Source of the DNA: Microbacterium proteolyticum
GTDB taxonomy: Bacteria > Actinomycetota > Actinomycetes > Actinomycetales > Microbacteriaceae
Direction: 5' to 3'
DNA: 64,000 nucleotides
NCBI RefSeq assembly: GCF_029639405.1
Contig: NZ_CP121274.1
Coordinates: 3,100,001 to 3,164,000 of the forward strand
Below, one piece after another: positions 46,851-55,649 of the stretch; within the stretch, counting starts at the first letter, position 1; each line of letters begins with the position of its first letter. Below the pieces are notes generated by a model. It searched no databases and was not told where the DNA came from. It was given only the letters and a program-made list of their open reading frames with translations. A program made the position numbers and the translations under genes.

Positions 46851-47846
46851 TCAGCCCCGGCGGAGCATCCCGCGCTCGCGCATGTCGTCCAGCGTCTCGA
46901 AGATGGTGGTCTCGGCCGGGCGCGGGGTGAAGCCGAGTTCCGCCTTCGCGCGTTCGTTGTGAATCACGAGCGGCGGCAGCTCGTCGCCCGGCACCTCCTC
47001 GGTCGGCGCAGCCGCGGCGAGGTCGCCGAGGTGCTCCCGGAGCAGGGATGCCACGCCCAACCACGAGATCGTCGGCCCGTCGGCGAGCAGGAGGTACCGC
47101 TTGCCGGCGGCGTCCGGCGTGCCCATCGCGGCCAGGTGCGCCGCCGAGACGTCACGGACGTCCGCGATACCGAACCGCTGCCGCGGCGCGAGCGGCATGT
47201 GCCCGTCGAGCATCGCGAGGAACGCCTGCAGCGACGAACGCGGGTCTGCGGTCAGAGTCGGTCCGGCGATCCACGTCGGGTTGAGCACGACGAGCTCGAG
47301 CCCGTTCCCCTCTCGTTCGACGAAGTCCCACACGGCACGCTCGGCGAGGGTCTTCGATCGCGGGTAGTCCGGCAACCCGGGTGCGTCCGGGTCGGTCCAG
47401 TCGCTTTCGTCGTACTCCCGCTCGCCCTCGGCATTCAGCGGCTTCGGCGAGTACCCGACGGCCGCGAACGACGAGGTCAGCACGACCCGTCGGATTCCGG
47501 CATCCCGAGCGGCGCGGACCACTCGCAGCGCGCCGTCGCGCGCGGGAGCCAGGAGGTTCGCGTCCTTCGTGGCGAGGGTCATCGGGGATGCCAGGTGGTA
47601 GATGCCGGCGACCCCGGAGACCGCGGCATCCCATCCGGCATCCTCCGTCAGGGAGGCGAGGGTGAGTTCGAGGCCTGTGTCGTCCGCCCCGGCGCGGCGG
47701 ACGGCCGCGCGGAGCGCCGGCTCCGCGTCGAGGGAGCGGACGACGGCGCGCACGCGCGTGCCCCGCTGGAGGAGGTCGGCGACGACGCGGGTTCCGAGGT
47801 ATCCGGTGGCTCCGGTCACCAGGACGGTGTCAGAAGAAGTGTTCAT
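46851..47846 (-). CDS. extended SDR / NAD(P)-dependent epimerase-reductase
   Basis: 331 residues. The dinucleotide-binding TGATGYLG (about 11-18), a catalytic YPRSK pair (about residue 168) after the TSSFAAVG serine, and a variable C-terminal substrate domain match dihydroflavonol-reductase-like SDRs. Substrate unknown. Its promoter lies at the 3' end of merR and contains a MerR-type operator, so it is probably the regulated target. Confidence 0.85.
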   Translation of the reverse strand: MNTSSDTVLVTGATGYLGTRVVADLLQRGTRVRAVVRSLDAEPALRAAVRRAGADDTGLELTLASLTEDAGWDAAVSGVAGIYHLASPMTLATKDANLLAPARDGALRVVRAARDAGIRRVVLTSSFAAVGYSPKPLNAEGEREYDESDWTDPDAPGLPDYPRSKTLAERAVWDFVEREGNGLELVVLNPTWIAGPTLTADPRSSLQAFLAMLDGHMPLAPRQRFGIADVRDVSAAHLAAMGTPDAAGKRYLLLADGPTISWLGVASLLREHLGDLAAAAPTEEVPGDELPPLVIHNERAKAELGFTPRPAETTIFETLDDMRERGMLRRG

Positions 47847-47852
47847 GAGCCG

Positions 47853-47883
47853 AGTCGAACAGCCCTCCAGCGCTGGAGGTCAA
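47853..47883 (-). promoter_or_regulatory. MerR-type promoter and operator of the SDR gene
   Basis: On minus: TTGACC (47883-47878), 19-bp spacer, TCGACT (47858-47853), 6 nt, ATG. The spacer contains the near-perfect palindrome ACCTCCAGCGCTGGAGGT (its first bases shared with the -35). The long spacer is typical of MerR-activated promoters. The -35 overlaps the merR stop codon. Confidence 0.7.
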
Positions 47884-48323
47884 GCCCGGATCAGCATCTC
47901 GATCTCGGGGTAGATCTCGTGGACGCGCGCCTGGGCCTCCGCTTCCGCGGTGGCATCGCCGCGGTCGCGGGCGTCCCACAGGTCCGCCTTGCGACGCAGG
48001 TAATCGAGGTGCACGCGCAGGGTCGCCCTCTCGATCTCCACTCGCTCGGCATGGCGCAGGAGGATGTCGCGCTGCTCGGCCGCGGCGGCGTTCCCCCGCG
48101 CGCGATTCGCCTGGTACGCGCGCATGTCCTCGATCCCGACGCCCATCGCGCGAAGACACGCGAGCACCTGGAGGTCGTCGAGGTCGCGCTCGCGATACCG
48201 CCGGTGACCGCTGCTCGCATCGCGCGCGATCGGGCCGATGAGCCCGACGTCCTCGTAGTACCGGAGCGTGGGCACGCTGAGCCCGGACCGACGTGCGGCC
48301 TGCTGAATGGTGAGCATCGACAT
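47880..48323 (-). CDS. MerR-family transcriptional regulator
   Basis: 147 residues. N-terminal winged HTH (about 4-70) with LSVPTLRYYEDVGL and SGHRRYRERDL, then a coiled-coil dimerisation helix (about 75-120) and a short tail (about 120-147) without metal-binding Cys. Ligand unknown. It is predicted leaderless and lies upstream of the SDR gene with a matching operator before each. Confidence 0.88.
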   Translation of the reverse strand: MSMLTIQQAARRSGLSVPTLRYYEDVGLIGPIARDASSGHRRYRERDLDDLQVLACLRAMGVGIEDMRAYQANRARGNAAAAEQRDILLRHAERVEIERATLRVHLDYLRRKADLWDARDRGDATAEAEAQARVHEIYPEIEMLIRA

Positions 48324-48329
48324 GCCGCT

Positions 48330-48360
48330 AGCTCAGCACACCTCAGGCACTTGAGGTCAA
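48330..48360 (-). promoter_or_regulatory. MerR-type promoter and operator of merR
   Basis: On minus: TTGACC (48360-48355), 19-bp spacer, TGAGCT (48335-48330), 6 nt, ATG 48323. The operator ACCTCAAGTGCCTGAGGT matches the SDR operator at 14 of 18 positions and has the same position relative to the -35 box. Autoregulation is likely. Confidence 0.65.
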
Positions 48361-48367
48361 GCAGTGC

Positions 48368-49258
48368 TCAGCGCACGCGTTGGCACCGCGGGCAGAAGTG
48401 GCTCGAGCGGTTCATGAAGCTCACCCGCACGATCGGGCGACCGCAGCGAGGGCACGGCTGTCCGGTGCGACCGTACGCGTTGAGCGAGTGAGCGAAGTAC
48501 CCCGCTTGACCGTTGACGTTGACGTACTGAGCGTCGAAGCTCGTACCGCCTTCGGCGAGAGCCTTCTCGAGCACCGCGCGTACTTCGGCCAGCAGGCGGT
48601 TCACCGAGCGGGTCGGAAGATCGGAGCCGGGCGTCTCGGGGTGGATGCGCGCCGCCCACAGCGATTCATCGGCGTAGATGTTGCCGATGCCGCTCGCCAC
48701 GGTCTGGTCGAGGAGCACGCGCTTGATCCCCGACGACGTGCGCCCGAGACGCGCCCGGAACCGCGCGTCGGAGAACGCCGGGTCGAGCGGGTCGCGGGCG
48801 ATGTGGGCGACCTGCGTGGGGACGCGGGGCAGTGCCGAGCCGCGGCCGCCGGCTGCGGCATCCGGGGTGTCGACCAGCTCGTCGAGGGCGAGCGACCCGA
48901 ACGTGCGCTGGTCGGCGAAGACGACCGACAGCGCCCCGTGCGCGGGGTGCTCGAGCTCGATGCGGATGCGTTCGTGCCGCTCCTCGGGAGCACCGGGCAC
49001 CCGGAGCAGCATCTGGCCGCTCATGCCGAGGTGCGTCACGACCGCCTCGTCGTCGCCGACCGGCATCCACAGGAACTTGCCCCGGCGGACGGCGCCCACA
49101 ATACGGCGACCGGTGAGTTCGGCCTCGAAGTGCTCGGGCGAACCGGAGTGACGGGTGAGGGCGCGGGGGTCCCGCACGTCGACCGAGGCGATGAGCGCCC
49201 CCGTCACCGCGGGCTCGAGGCCGGCGCGGACGACCTCGACCTCGGGCAGCTCAGGCAC
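48368..49258 (-). CDS. mutM: formamidopyrimidine-DNA glycosylase Fpg/MutM
   Basis: Excises 8-oxoG and formamidopyrimidines. 296 residues from GTG 49258. The catalytic PELPEVE follows the start (Pro after Met removal); Lys in VRRGKFLW; the helix-two-turn-helix GIKRVLLDQTVASGIGNIYA (20); and a C-terminal zinc finger CPRCG..FCPRC. It overlaps rnc by 8 nt. Confidence 0.95.
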   Translation of the reverse strand: MPELPEVEVVRAGLEPAVTGALIASVDVRDPRALTRHSGSPEHFEAELTGRRIVGAVRRGKFLWMPVGDDEAVVTHLGMSGQMLLRVPGAPEERHERIRIELEHPAHGALSVVFADQRTFGSLALDELVDTPDAAAGGRGSALPRVPTQVAHIARDPLDPAFSDARFRARLGRTSSGIKRVLLDQTVASGIGNIYADESLWAARIHPETPGSDLPTRSVNRLLAEVRAVLEKALAEGGTSFDAQYVNVNGQAGYFAHSLNAYGRTGQPCPRCGRPIVRVSFMNRSSHFCPRCQRVR

Positions 49259-49931
49259 GGGCGTCGAGCTCGCGCCACGCCGCGAGGGCCGCGGCCATCT
49301 CGGCCTGCTTCTTGCTCGACCCATGGCCCTGGGTGGCGACGTCGCCGACCGTCACCGTGGCGGTGAAGCGCCGATCGTGGTCGGGACCGGCCGCCTCCAC
49401 GGAGTAGACCGGGGCGGACAGCGACTGGCGCGCGGCGATCTCCTGCAGGCTCGTCTTCGGATCCATCGCGGCGCCGTACCTATCCGGGTCGGCGAGCAGC
49501 GGCTCGACCAGACGCAGCACGAGCTCGGTCGCCGCATCCGGGCCGGCGGAGAGGTACGTCGCGCCGATGACCGCCTCCATCGTGTCGGCCAGGATCGAAT
49601 CCTTGTCACGGCCGCCCGTGAGGATCTCGCCCCGGCCGAGCCGCACGTGATCGCCGAGACCGATGGCCCGCGCCACCTCCGCCAGGGCAACGGTCGACAC
49701 GACGCTCGCGCGACGCTTGGCGAGGCTGCCCTCGTCGAGATCAGGATGCCGCGTGTACAGGCGGACCGTCACGGCCTGCCCGAGGACGGAGTCGCCGAGG
49801 AACTCGAGGCGCTCGTTGTGCGGGATGGCGCCGTTCTCGTACGCGAACGAGCGATGGGTCAGCGCAAGAGAAAGAAGCTCGGGGTCGATGTCGACCCCGA
49901 GCTTCTCGATGAGCGCAGATGTACGCGTCAC
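49251..49931 (-). CDS. rnc: ribonuclease III
   Basis: Cuts double-stranded RNA, including rRNA precursors. 226 residues: the nuclease domain with NERLEFLGDSVLG and the Glu in ADTMEAVIGA, then a C-terminal dsRNA-binding domain (about 155-226). It sits between rpmF and mutM, as usual. Confidence 0.96.
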   Translation of the reverse strand: MTRTSALIEKLGVDIDPELLSLALTHRSFAYENGAIPHNERLEFLGDSVLGQAVTVRLYTRHPDLDEGSLAKRRASVVSTVALAEVARAIGLGDHVRLGRGEILTGGRDKDSILADTMEAVIGATYLSAGPDAATELVLRLVEPLLADPDRYGAAMDPKTSLQEIAARQSLSAPVYSVEAAGPDHDRRFTATVTVGDVATQGHGSSKKQAEMAAALAAWRELDARA

Positions 49932-49941
49932 CGGACGTTGA

Positions 49942-50151
49942 TCAGACGTCGGCGACCTTGCGGCCCTTGTACTCGAGGAAGAGCTCGGTGCCCTGCGAGT
50001 CGGTGACGACCTTCGCCTGGTGAGGGCGGCTGTAGACGACCTTGCCGTTCTCGATGGTCTTGACCAGCGTGGGGGCTTCGGCCTTCCACTGCGCGCGACG
50101 CGAGCGGGTGTTGGAGCGGGAGACCTTCCGCTTCGGGGGGTTACCTGCCAT
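49942..50151 (-). CDS. rpmF: 50S ribosomal protein L32, zinc-free form
   Basis: 69 residues beginning [20 protein letters not shown]. It has no cysteines, so it is the zinc-independent (C-) type, not the CxxC type. 2 bp downstream of the DUF177 gene. Confidence 0.96.
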   Translation of the reverse strand: MAGNPPKRKVSRSNTRSRRAQWKAEAPTLVKTIENGKVVYSRPHQAKVVTDSQGTELFLEYKGRKVADV

Positions 50152-50153
50152 GA

Positions 50154-50714
50154 CTAGCTCTTCTCTGTCTTGGGGGCGGCGCGGAGCGCATCGCCGTCGT
50201 CTGGGGTGTACTGCTGGAGCGCCGCCCACCGGGAATCGACGGGCGTCTGCTCCGTGTCGCCGGCGCTCTCCGTCAGCTTCTCACCCGTGACCGGGTCGAG
50301 CCCGAGGCAATCCGGCTGACACACCGGCTGGAACGGAAGCGACAGGACGATGGCATCCCGGACCAGATTTTCAAGATCCACGTGGTCGTCTTGAACTTCG
50401 AAGTCGTTCGCTTCATCCCCAGGATACGCGAAAAGTTCCTGGAACTCGACTTCGACAGGCTCGGTGATGTCGGTGAGGCAGCGTCCGCAGACGCCGGAGG
50501 CCGTGGCGTAGACGGTTCCGGAGACCAGGATGCCCTCGTGGACGGACTCCAGACGCACGTCGATCTCCAGCGGCTCAGCCGCGGGGACGGCGACGAGACC
50601 CTCTCCCCACTTCTCGGGGGCGGGGATCTCGAGCTCGTGCTCGCGCATCTCGCCCGGGTGGCGCACGATGTCGCGCACGGGGAGCTGGAAGGGTCCGGGG
50701 CGGTGGGTTCTCAC
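50154..50714 (-). CDS. DUF177 (YceD-like) protein
   Basis: 186 residues from GTG 50714. [20 protein letters not shown] and the C-terminal [14 protein letters not shown] with paired Cys are the family marks. YceD/DUF177 is co-conserved with rpmF and linked to 23S rRNA in other species; exact role unsettled. TAGCAT lies 8 nt before the start. Confidence 0.9.
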   Translation of the reverse strand: MRTHRPGPFQLPVRDIVRHPGEMREHELEIPAPEKWGEGLVAVPAAEPLEIDVRLESVHEGILVSGTVYATASGVCGRCLTDITEPVEVEFQELFAYPGDEANDFEVQDDHVDLENLVRDAIVLSLPFQPVCQPDCLGLDPVTGEKLTESAGDTEQTPVDSRWAALQQYTPDDGDALRAAPKTEKS

Positions 50715-50791
50715 GGTCGTCCATGCTACCCGGACGCCCCTGGGCGCGGGCCGCACGGCATCGCGGACGCCTCACCCCGCGTCCGTGGGCG

Positions 50792-51289
50792 TCAGAGGCC
50801 GCGCGCGCCGGTGTCGAGGAAGCGGGCGACCGACGCGGGGACGTACGGCGAAACGTCTCCACCGAGTGCGGCCACCTGACGCACCAGCGAGCTCGACACG
50901 AGCGCGTGGGAGGGATCGGGCAGCAGGAACACGGTCTCGACGTGGGCGAGGTCGCGGTTCACGATCGCCATCGGCGTCTCGTACGCGACGTCGACCTGCG
51001 ACCGGATGCCCTTGACCAGCACCTGCGCGCCCACATCGGTGGCGTAGTCGACGAGGAGCCCCATGCTCCACGCGGCGACGATGACATCGCCCTCGATGCC
51101 TTCCTCCTGGATGGACTGCTCGAGCAGGGCCTGCCGTTGAGCGATGGGCAGCATCGCCTCTTTGCCCGGGTTGTGGACGACGAGCACGTGCAGCTGATCG
51201 AACAGGCCCGCCGCGCGGCGGATCACGTCGAGGTGCCCCCGCGTCGGGGGGTCGAAGGAACCGGGTACGACGGCGATCCGCGGACTCAT
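50792..51289 (-). CDS. coaD: phosphopantetheine adenylyltransferase
   Basis: Fourth step of CoA synthesis. 165 residues with [19 protein letters not shown] (the TxGH motif) and [17 protein letters not shown]. Predicted leaderless: TAGGCT ends 6 nt before the ATG, just after the recG stop, so it has its own promoter. Confidence 0.95.
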   Translation of the reverse strand: MSPRIAVVPGSFDPPTRGHLDVIRRAAGLFDQLHVLVVHNPGKEAMLPIAQRQALLEQSIQEEGIEGDVIVAAWSMGLLVDYATDVGAQVLVKGIRSQVDVAYETPMAIVNRDLAHVETVFLLPDPSHALVSSSLVRQVAALGGDVSPYVPASVARFLDTGARGL

Positions 51290-51295
51290 GCCGCC

Positions 51296-51301
51296 AGCCT
51301 A
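51296..51301 (-). promoter_or_regulatory. -10 box of coaD (leaderless)
   Basis: TAGGCT on minus, GGCGGC, ATG 51289. Located between the recG stop and coaD. Confidence 0.5.
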
Positions 51302-51305
51302 CCGA

Positions 51306-53468
51306 TCACGACTTGGCCAGGGCCGCGCGTTCCTCGATGCCGACACGTCGCTCGAGAGCCGCCGCGAGCCCCGGGTGCCGGACCAGGGCCGGGTCGTCGG
51401 CGAGCACCGTCTCGGCGACCGCACGCGCTTCCACGATCAGCTCGGCGTCGGTGACGACGCGCAGGAGACGCAGCGACGAGCGCACGCCCGACTGCGCGCC
51501 GCCGAGCACGTCGCCCTCTCCGCGCAGCTCGAGATCGACCTCGGCGAGTTCGAAGCCGTCCAGGGTGCGGGCGACCGCTTCGACGCGCGACCGCGACGAC
51601 GTGCCCGGCGCCGCCTCCGTCACGAGCAGGCACAGTCCTGGCAGACCACCACGACCGACGCGTCCACGCAACTGGTGCAGCTGCGAGACGCCGAAGCGAT
51701 CCGCTTCGAGGATGACCATCGTCGACGCGTTCGGCACGTCGACCCCGACCTCGATGACGGTGGTCGCGACCAGGACGTCGATGTCGCCGCGCGCGAACGC
51801 CTGCATCACGGCATCCTTCTCGTCGGCGTGCATCTTGCCGTGCAGGATCTCGACCCGGATGTCGGCGAACGCCGGGAGCGTGTCGAGCAGCGCTCGAACC
51901 TGGACGACGCCCCAGCGGGTACGCGCGTCGGCAGGCCCCTCGGCCGGTTCGTCGCCGACCTCGTCGGAGGTGAGCTTCTCGGCGTCGATCGCGGCGCACA
52001 CGACGAACACCTGGTGCGTCTTCGCCACCTCTTCGGCGACGCGGTCCCACACCCGCGCGAACCAGCCCGGCTTCTCGGCGAGGGGCGCGACGAAGGTCTG
52101 GATGCCGGCACGCCCGGCCGGCATCGTGCGGATCGTGGAGACATCCAGGTCGCCGAACACCGTCATCGCGACCGTGCGAGGAATGGGGGTCGCCGTCAGC
52201 ACGAGCGTGTGCGGAGAATCGCCCTTGGCTCGGAGCGCTTCGCGCTGGTCGACCCCGAATCGATGCTGCTCGTCGACCACGACGAAGCCGAGGTCGGCGA
52301 ACGTCGTCGTGGAACTGAGGAGGGCATGGGTGCCGACCACGATCCGGGCCTGACCGGATGCCACCCGCAGGGCGGCGCGACGACGCTCGGCCGCCGGGAG
52401 CTGACCCGTGAGCAGTGTCGGCATCAGCTCGGGCGCCAGCTGCGGGCCGAGCATCTTCGCGATCGAGCGGACGTGCTGGGCGGCGAGCACCTCGGTCGGG
52501 GCGATGAGCGCCGATTGGCCGCCGGATTCGGCCACCTGCAGCATCGCCCGGAGGGCCACGAGTGTCTTTCCCGAACCGACCTCGCCCTGGACCAGCCGGT
52601 TCATCGGCCAGTCGCCCACGAGGTCGTCGGCGATCCGGGCCCCGACCGTCTCCTGATCGGGCGTGAGCGCGAAGGGCAGGGACGCGTCGAAGCGTTCGAG
52701 CAGCCCACCCGGGGCCGCGGGACGCTTCGTCGCCGACAGGGCACGGACGAACTGACGCTGCTGCAGCAGAGCGGTCTGCAGGACGAAAGCCTCCTGCATG
52801 CGCAAAGTCTCGACCGCCGGCGGGATCTCGTCGTCGTGGTAGGGCCGGTGGATGTGTTCGAGCGCGGTCCGCGCGCCGACGAGGCCGCGGCGCTCGCGCA
52901 GATCGTCGGGCAGAGGATCGTCGACGGCGCCGAGGCCGTCGAGCACGAGGGCGATCGTCTTCTGCACGAGCGGGCTCGGCACCGTGCTGGTGGCGGGATA
53001 GATCGGGATGGGGCGCTTGGCGTTCACCTCGGCCTCGGCGCGGGCCTCCTCGAGGTCGTCGAAGAGCGAGTAGTCGGGGTGGGTCAACTGCGTCTGACGG
53101 CGGTACTCCCCCACCTTTCCCGAGAAGATGCCGCGCCGACCCGGCGTCAGGTCTTTCAGACGCCACGACTGGTTGAAGAACGTGAGCGACAGGCGGCCGT
53201 CGCCGTCGCTGATGATGACCTCCAGCAGCGATCCCCGGCGGTTCTGCATCCGCCGTTCGGTCGCGCTGACGACTTCGGCCACGATCGTGACCGGCTCGCC
53301 GAGCGGCAGCGACGCGATGGGGGTGAGCTCTCCGCGCCGCGCGTAGCGTCGCGGATAGTGCTCGAGGAGTTCCCCGACGGTCTTCATGCCGAACGCGCGC
53401 TCGAACGCCGCGGCGGTCTTGCCGCCCACGGCGCCGTCGAGTCGGGACGACAGCGAGAGACCGGGCAT
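51306..53468 (-). CDS. recG: ATP-dependent DNA helicase RecG
   Basis: Remodels stalled forks and branched DNA. 720 residues: N-terminal wedge domain (OB fold, about 50-160), helicase motifs QGEVGSGKTLVAL (Walker A), VVDEQHRFG (DExH-like), LTATPIPRT and the C-terminal QLHQLRGRVGRG. Predicted leaderless. Confidence 0.96.
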   Translation of the reverse strand: MPGLSLSSRLDGAVGGKTAAAFERAFGMKTVGELLEHYPRRYARRGELTPIASLPLGEPVTIVAEVVSATERRMQNRRGSLLEVIISDGDGRLSLTFFNQSWRLKDLTPGRRGIFSGKVGEYRRQTQLTHPDYSLFDDLEEARAEAEVNAKRPIPIYPATSTVPSPLVQKTIALVLDGLGAVDDPLPDDLRERRGLVGARTALEHIHRPYHDDEIPPAVETLRMQEAFVLQTALLQQRQFVRALSATKRPAAPGGLLERFDASLPFALTPDQETVGARIADDLVGDWPMNRLVQGEVGSGKTLVALRAMLQVAESGGQSALIAPTEVLAAQHVRSIAKMLGPQLAPELMPTLLTGQLPAAERRRAALRVASGQARIVVGTHALLSSTTTFADLGFVVVDEQHRFGVDQREALRAKGDSPHTLVLTATPIPRTVAMTVFGDLDVSTIRTMPAGRAGIQTFVAPLAEKPGWFARVWDRVAEEVAKTHQVFVVCAAIDAEKLTSDEVGDEPAEGPADARTRWGVVQVRALLDTLPAFADIRVEILHGKMHADEKDAVMQAFARGDIDVLVATTVIEVGVDVPNASTMVILEADRFGVSQLHQLRGRVGRGGLPGLCLLVTEAAPGTSSRSRVEAVARTLDGFELAEVDLELRGEGDVLGGAQSGVRSSLRLLRVVTDAELIVEARAVAETVLADDPALVRHPGLAAALERRVGIEERAALAKS

Positions 53469-53474
53469 GCACCG

Positions 53475-53480
53475 AGTCTA
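53475..53480 (-). promoter_or_regulatory. -10 box of recG (leaderless)
   Basis: TAGACT on minus, CGGTGC, ATG 53468. It lies 25 bp from the rsmD -10 box on plus. Confidence 0.5.
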
Positions 53481-53505
53481 GGCACGGCCCCGGACACGCG
53501 GTTTG

Positions 53506-53511
53506 TAGGCT
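53506..53511 (+). promoter_or_regulatory. -10 box of rsmD (leaderless)
   Basis: TAGGCT, then GAGAGG, then GTG 53518. Back-to-back with the recG promoter. Confidence 0.5.
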
Positions 53512-53517
53512 GAGAGG

Positions 53518-54090
53518 GTGACCCGCATCATCTCCGGCCGCGCGGGCGGCACGGTCCTCGACGTCCCGCCCAAGGGCACGCGGCCCACGAGCGACCGTGT
53601 CCGCGAGTCGCTCTTCGGCGCCCTCGATTCCGCGGACCTCGTCGACGGTGCGCGCGTGCTCGACCTCTACGCGGGCTCGGGCGCGCTGGGGCTCGAGAGC
53701 CTCAGCCGCGGTGCCCTCTCCGCCGATCTCGTCGAACTCTCCGCTCCCGCGGCGGCCCTCATCCGCAAGAACGCGGAACGGCTGCGCGCCGCCGGTGCGA
53801 GCGGCACGGCCCGGGTGCACCGCGCCAACGCCGCGACCTACCTGGAGACCTCATCCGCCGAGTGGGACCTCGTGTTCCTCGACCCCCCGTACGACGTCTC
53901 GGACGACGAGATCGCCCGGGTCCTCGCCGGGGTCGCCCCGCGACTGAGCGTCGATGCCGTGGTCATCGTCGAACGGGCGAAGCGTTCCCCGGCCCCGGAC
54001 TGGGATGCCGCCGGCCTCGAGGCCGATCGCCACCGCACCTACGGCGACACGACGCTGTGGTGGGGGCGCCCCGCGCTTCCGCGCGCGTGA
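53518..54090 (+). CDS. rsmD: 16S rRNA (guanine966-N2)-methyltransferase RsmD
   Basis: 190 residues. N-terminal ISGRAGGTVLDVPP, SAM motif DLYAGSGALGLES and the catalytic FLDPPY are intact. GTG start. Predicted leaderless. It is convergent with thiL. Confidence 0.94.
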   Translation: MTRIISGRAGGTVLDVPPKGTRPTSDRVRESLFGALDSADLVDGARVLDLYAGSGALGLESLSRGALSADLVELSAPAAALIRKNAERLRAAGASGTARVHRANAATYLETSSAEWDLVFLDPPYDVSDDEIARVLAGVAPRLSVDAVVIVERAKRSPAPDWDAAGLEADRHRTYGDTTLWWGRPALPRA

Positions 54091-54109
54091 GTCGCCGGCG
54101 CCGCACCGG

Positions 54110-55102
54110 TCAGCCGCGGCCGGCGTCCCAATCGCGGTAGGGGTCCCAACCGGTGCGGCCGGTCCACGGGCGGCCGTCGACCGTCACGGCGACCTCGCCG
54201 CGGGCGACGACCGTGCCAACACGCCGACCCGGACCGTCGGTCCCCGCGGGGTAGGTCACGAGGAAGCCGTGGTCTTCTCCCCCGCCGAGCGCTCGCGCGA
54301 GGTCGTCTCCCAGCGCACCCGCGTCGAAGGCGATCGTCACCCCGGACGCGTCGGCCAGGCGCTCGGCATCCAGGGCCAGTCCGTCGGAGACGTCCATCAT
54401 GGCGGTGGCTCCCGCGTCCGCGGCGCGCAGCGCGTCGGCGATCGGCGGATGAGGGCGCAGTTGCCGGTCCAGGCCTTCCGCGTCCTCGGCTCCGAGTGAG
54501 GCCCGCGCCTCGGGAGTCACCAGGATGGGCGCACCGGCCGCATCGACGAAGCGGGTGAACAGCACGTCGAGGCCCCGGCCGGCGACGCCGAGTTCGCCGA
54601 TGATGTGCACGGCATCCCCCGCCCGCGCTCCGGATCGGCGCACCGGTTCGCGGCCGTCGAGACTCCCCAGTGCGGTGACGGCGATCGTCAGCGTGTCCGA
54701 CACGGCGAGGTCGCCGCCCTCGACGGCGCATCCGGGCGCGAGGTCGGCGCACGCCTCGGCGAGACCGTCCGCCAGCCCGCGGACGAACGACAGCGGGGTG
54801 GACTCCGGCATCGCGAGGGCCACGAGAAGCGCGATCGGCCGCGCGCCCATCGCGGCGACGTCGGCGAGGTTCACCGCCGCCGACTTGTACCCGAGGTCGA
54901 CCGCCGACGACCAGGCCAACCGGAAGTCCGGGCCGTGCACGAGCGTGTCGGTGGTGGCGACGACACGGCCGTCGGGGACGGCCAGAACCGCCGCATCATC
55001 ACCGGGGCCGACGGGCGCGGTCGAGGCGGGCAGGCGGCTCAGGATGCCGCGGAGCACCTGCCCCTCGGACAGCTCCCCCACGGTGGTCTCGGCGTCGGTC
55101 AC
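54110..55102 (-). CDS. thiL: thiamine-monophosphate kinase
   Basis: Makes thiamine diphosphate. 330 residues of the AIRS-kinase fold: GPGDDAAVL near 33, VNLADVAAMGARP near 77 and MDVSDGLALDAERLA near 225 are the metal and nucleotide sites. Predicted leaderless (TAGCGT 6 nt before GTG 55102). No thiamine riboswitch was seen. Confidence 0.94.
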   Translation of the reverse strand: MTDAETTVGELSEGQVLRGILSRLPASTAPVGPGDDAAVLAVPDGRVVATTDTLVHGPDFRLAWSSAVDLGYKSAAVNLADVAAMGARPIALLVALAMPESTPLSFVRGLADGLAEACADLAPGCAVEGGDLAVSDTLTIAVTALGSLDGREPVRRSGARAGDAVHIIGELGVAGRGLDVLFTRFVDAAGAPILVTPEARASLGAEDAEGLDRQLRPHPPIADALRAADAGATAMMDVSDGLALDAERLADASGVTIAFDAGALGDDLARALGGGEDHGFLVTYPAGTDGPGRRVGTVVARGEVAVTVDGRPWTGRTGWDPYRDWDAGRG

Positions 55103-55108
55103 CCTCCC

Positions 55109-55121
55109 ACGCTATTAGCCT
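55109..55121. promoter_or_regulatory. back-to-back -10 boxes of thiL and the DUF3515 gene
   Basis: TAGCGT on minus (55114-55109) for thiL and TAGCCT on plus (55116-55121) for the lipoprotein gene, one base apart; each ends 6 nt before its GTG. Each -35 region lies inside the other coding sequence. Both transcripts are predicted leaderless and polymerase binding should be mutually exclusive. Confidence 0.6.
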
Positions 55122-55127
55122 GGAGGG

Positions 55128-55631
55128 GTGCCCCGCTCCCGTCGTCCCCTCGCGCTCCTCGCCGTCCTCGCCCTGCTGCCGGGACTCGCCGCGTGCACCA
55201 CGACGGTCTCGATGGAGCCGGCCAAGGCGGCGAACGACCCGGCCTGCGCGCAGATCACCTCGCGTCTACCGAAGTCGATCTCGGGCCAGGACCGCCGCTG
55301 GACGGACGCGCAGGCGACCGGCGCGTACGGGAATCCGGCCAGCATCCTCATCACGTGCGGCCTCGAGGCCCCGGGTCCCTCGACCCTGCCGTGCCGCACG
55401 TTCGACGGCGTCGACTGGCTCGTGGACGAGTCGCAGGCGACCGATCAGAAGTACACGCTGACGACGTTCGGGCACCAGCCGGCCATCCAGGTCTTCCTGA
55501 ACGCCGGCACCGCCAGCAGCGCCGACATCGCGCGGGCGCTCGCGCCGCTCATCCGCGACTACCTGCCCGCGACCGGGCAGGTCTGCACCTCCCCGGCGGA
55601 CGCGACCCCCGCGCCGACCCCCTCGTCCTGA
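55128..55631 (+). CDS. DUF3515 lipoprotein
   Basis: 167 residues, GTG start. Lipobox LAAC (Cys23), then a small domain with several Cys (CAQI, CGLE, LPCR, QVC) that could pair as disulfides. This actinobacterial family is always near ddl and thiL and has unknown function. Its stop is 18 bp from that of ddl. Confidence 0.85.
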   Translation: MPRSRRPLALLAVLALLPGLAACTTTVSMEPAKAANDPACAQITSRLPKSISGQDRRWTDAQATGAYGNPASILITCGLEAPGPSTLPCRTFDGVDWLVDESQATDQKYTLTTFGHQPAIQVFLNAGTASSADIARALAPLIRDYLPATGQVCTSPADATPAPTPSS

Positions 55632-55649
55632 GCGCGGGCGCCGGTCGGG

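Noticed and set aside
55085..55140. Thiamine riboswitch controlling thiL
   Set aside because: The predicted leaderless start leaves no room for an upstream RNA element.
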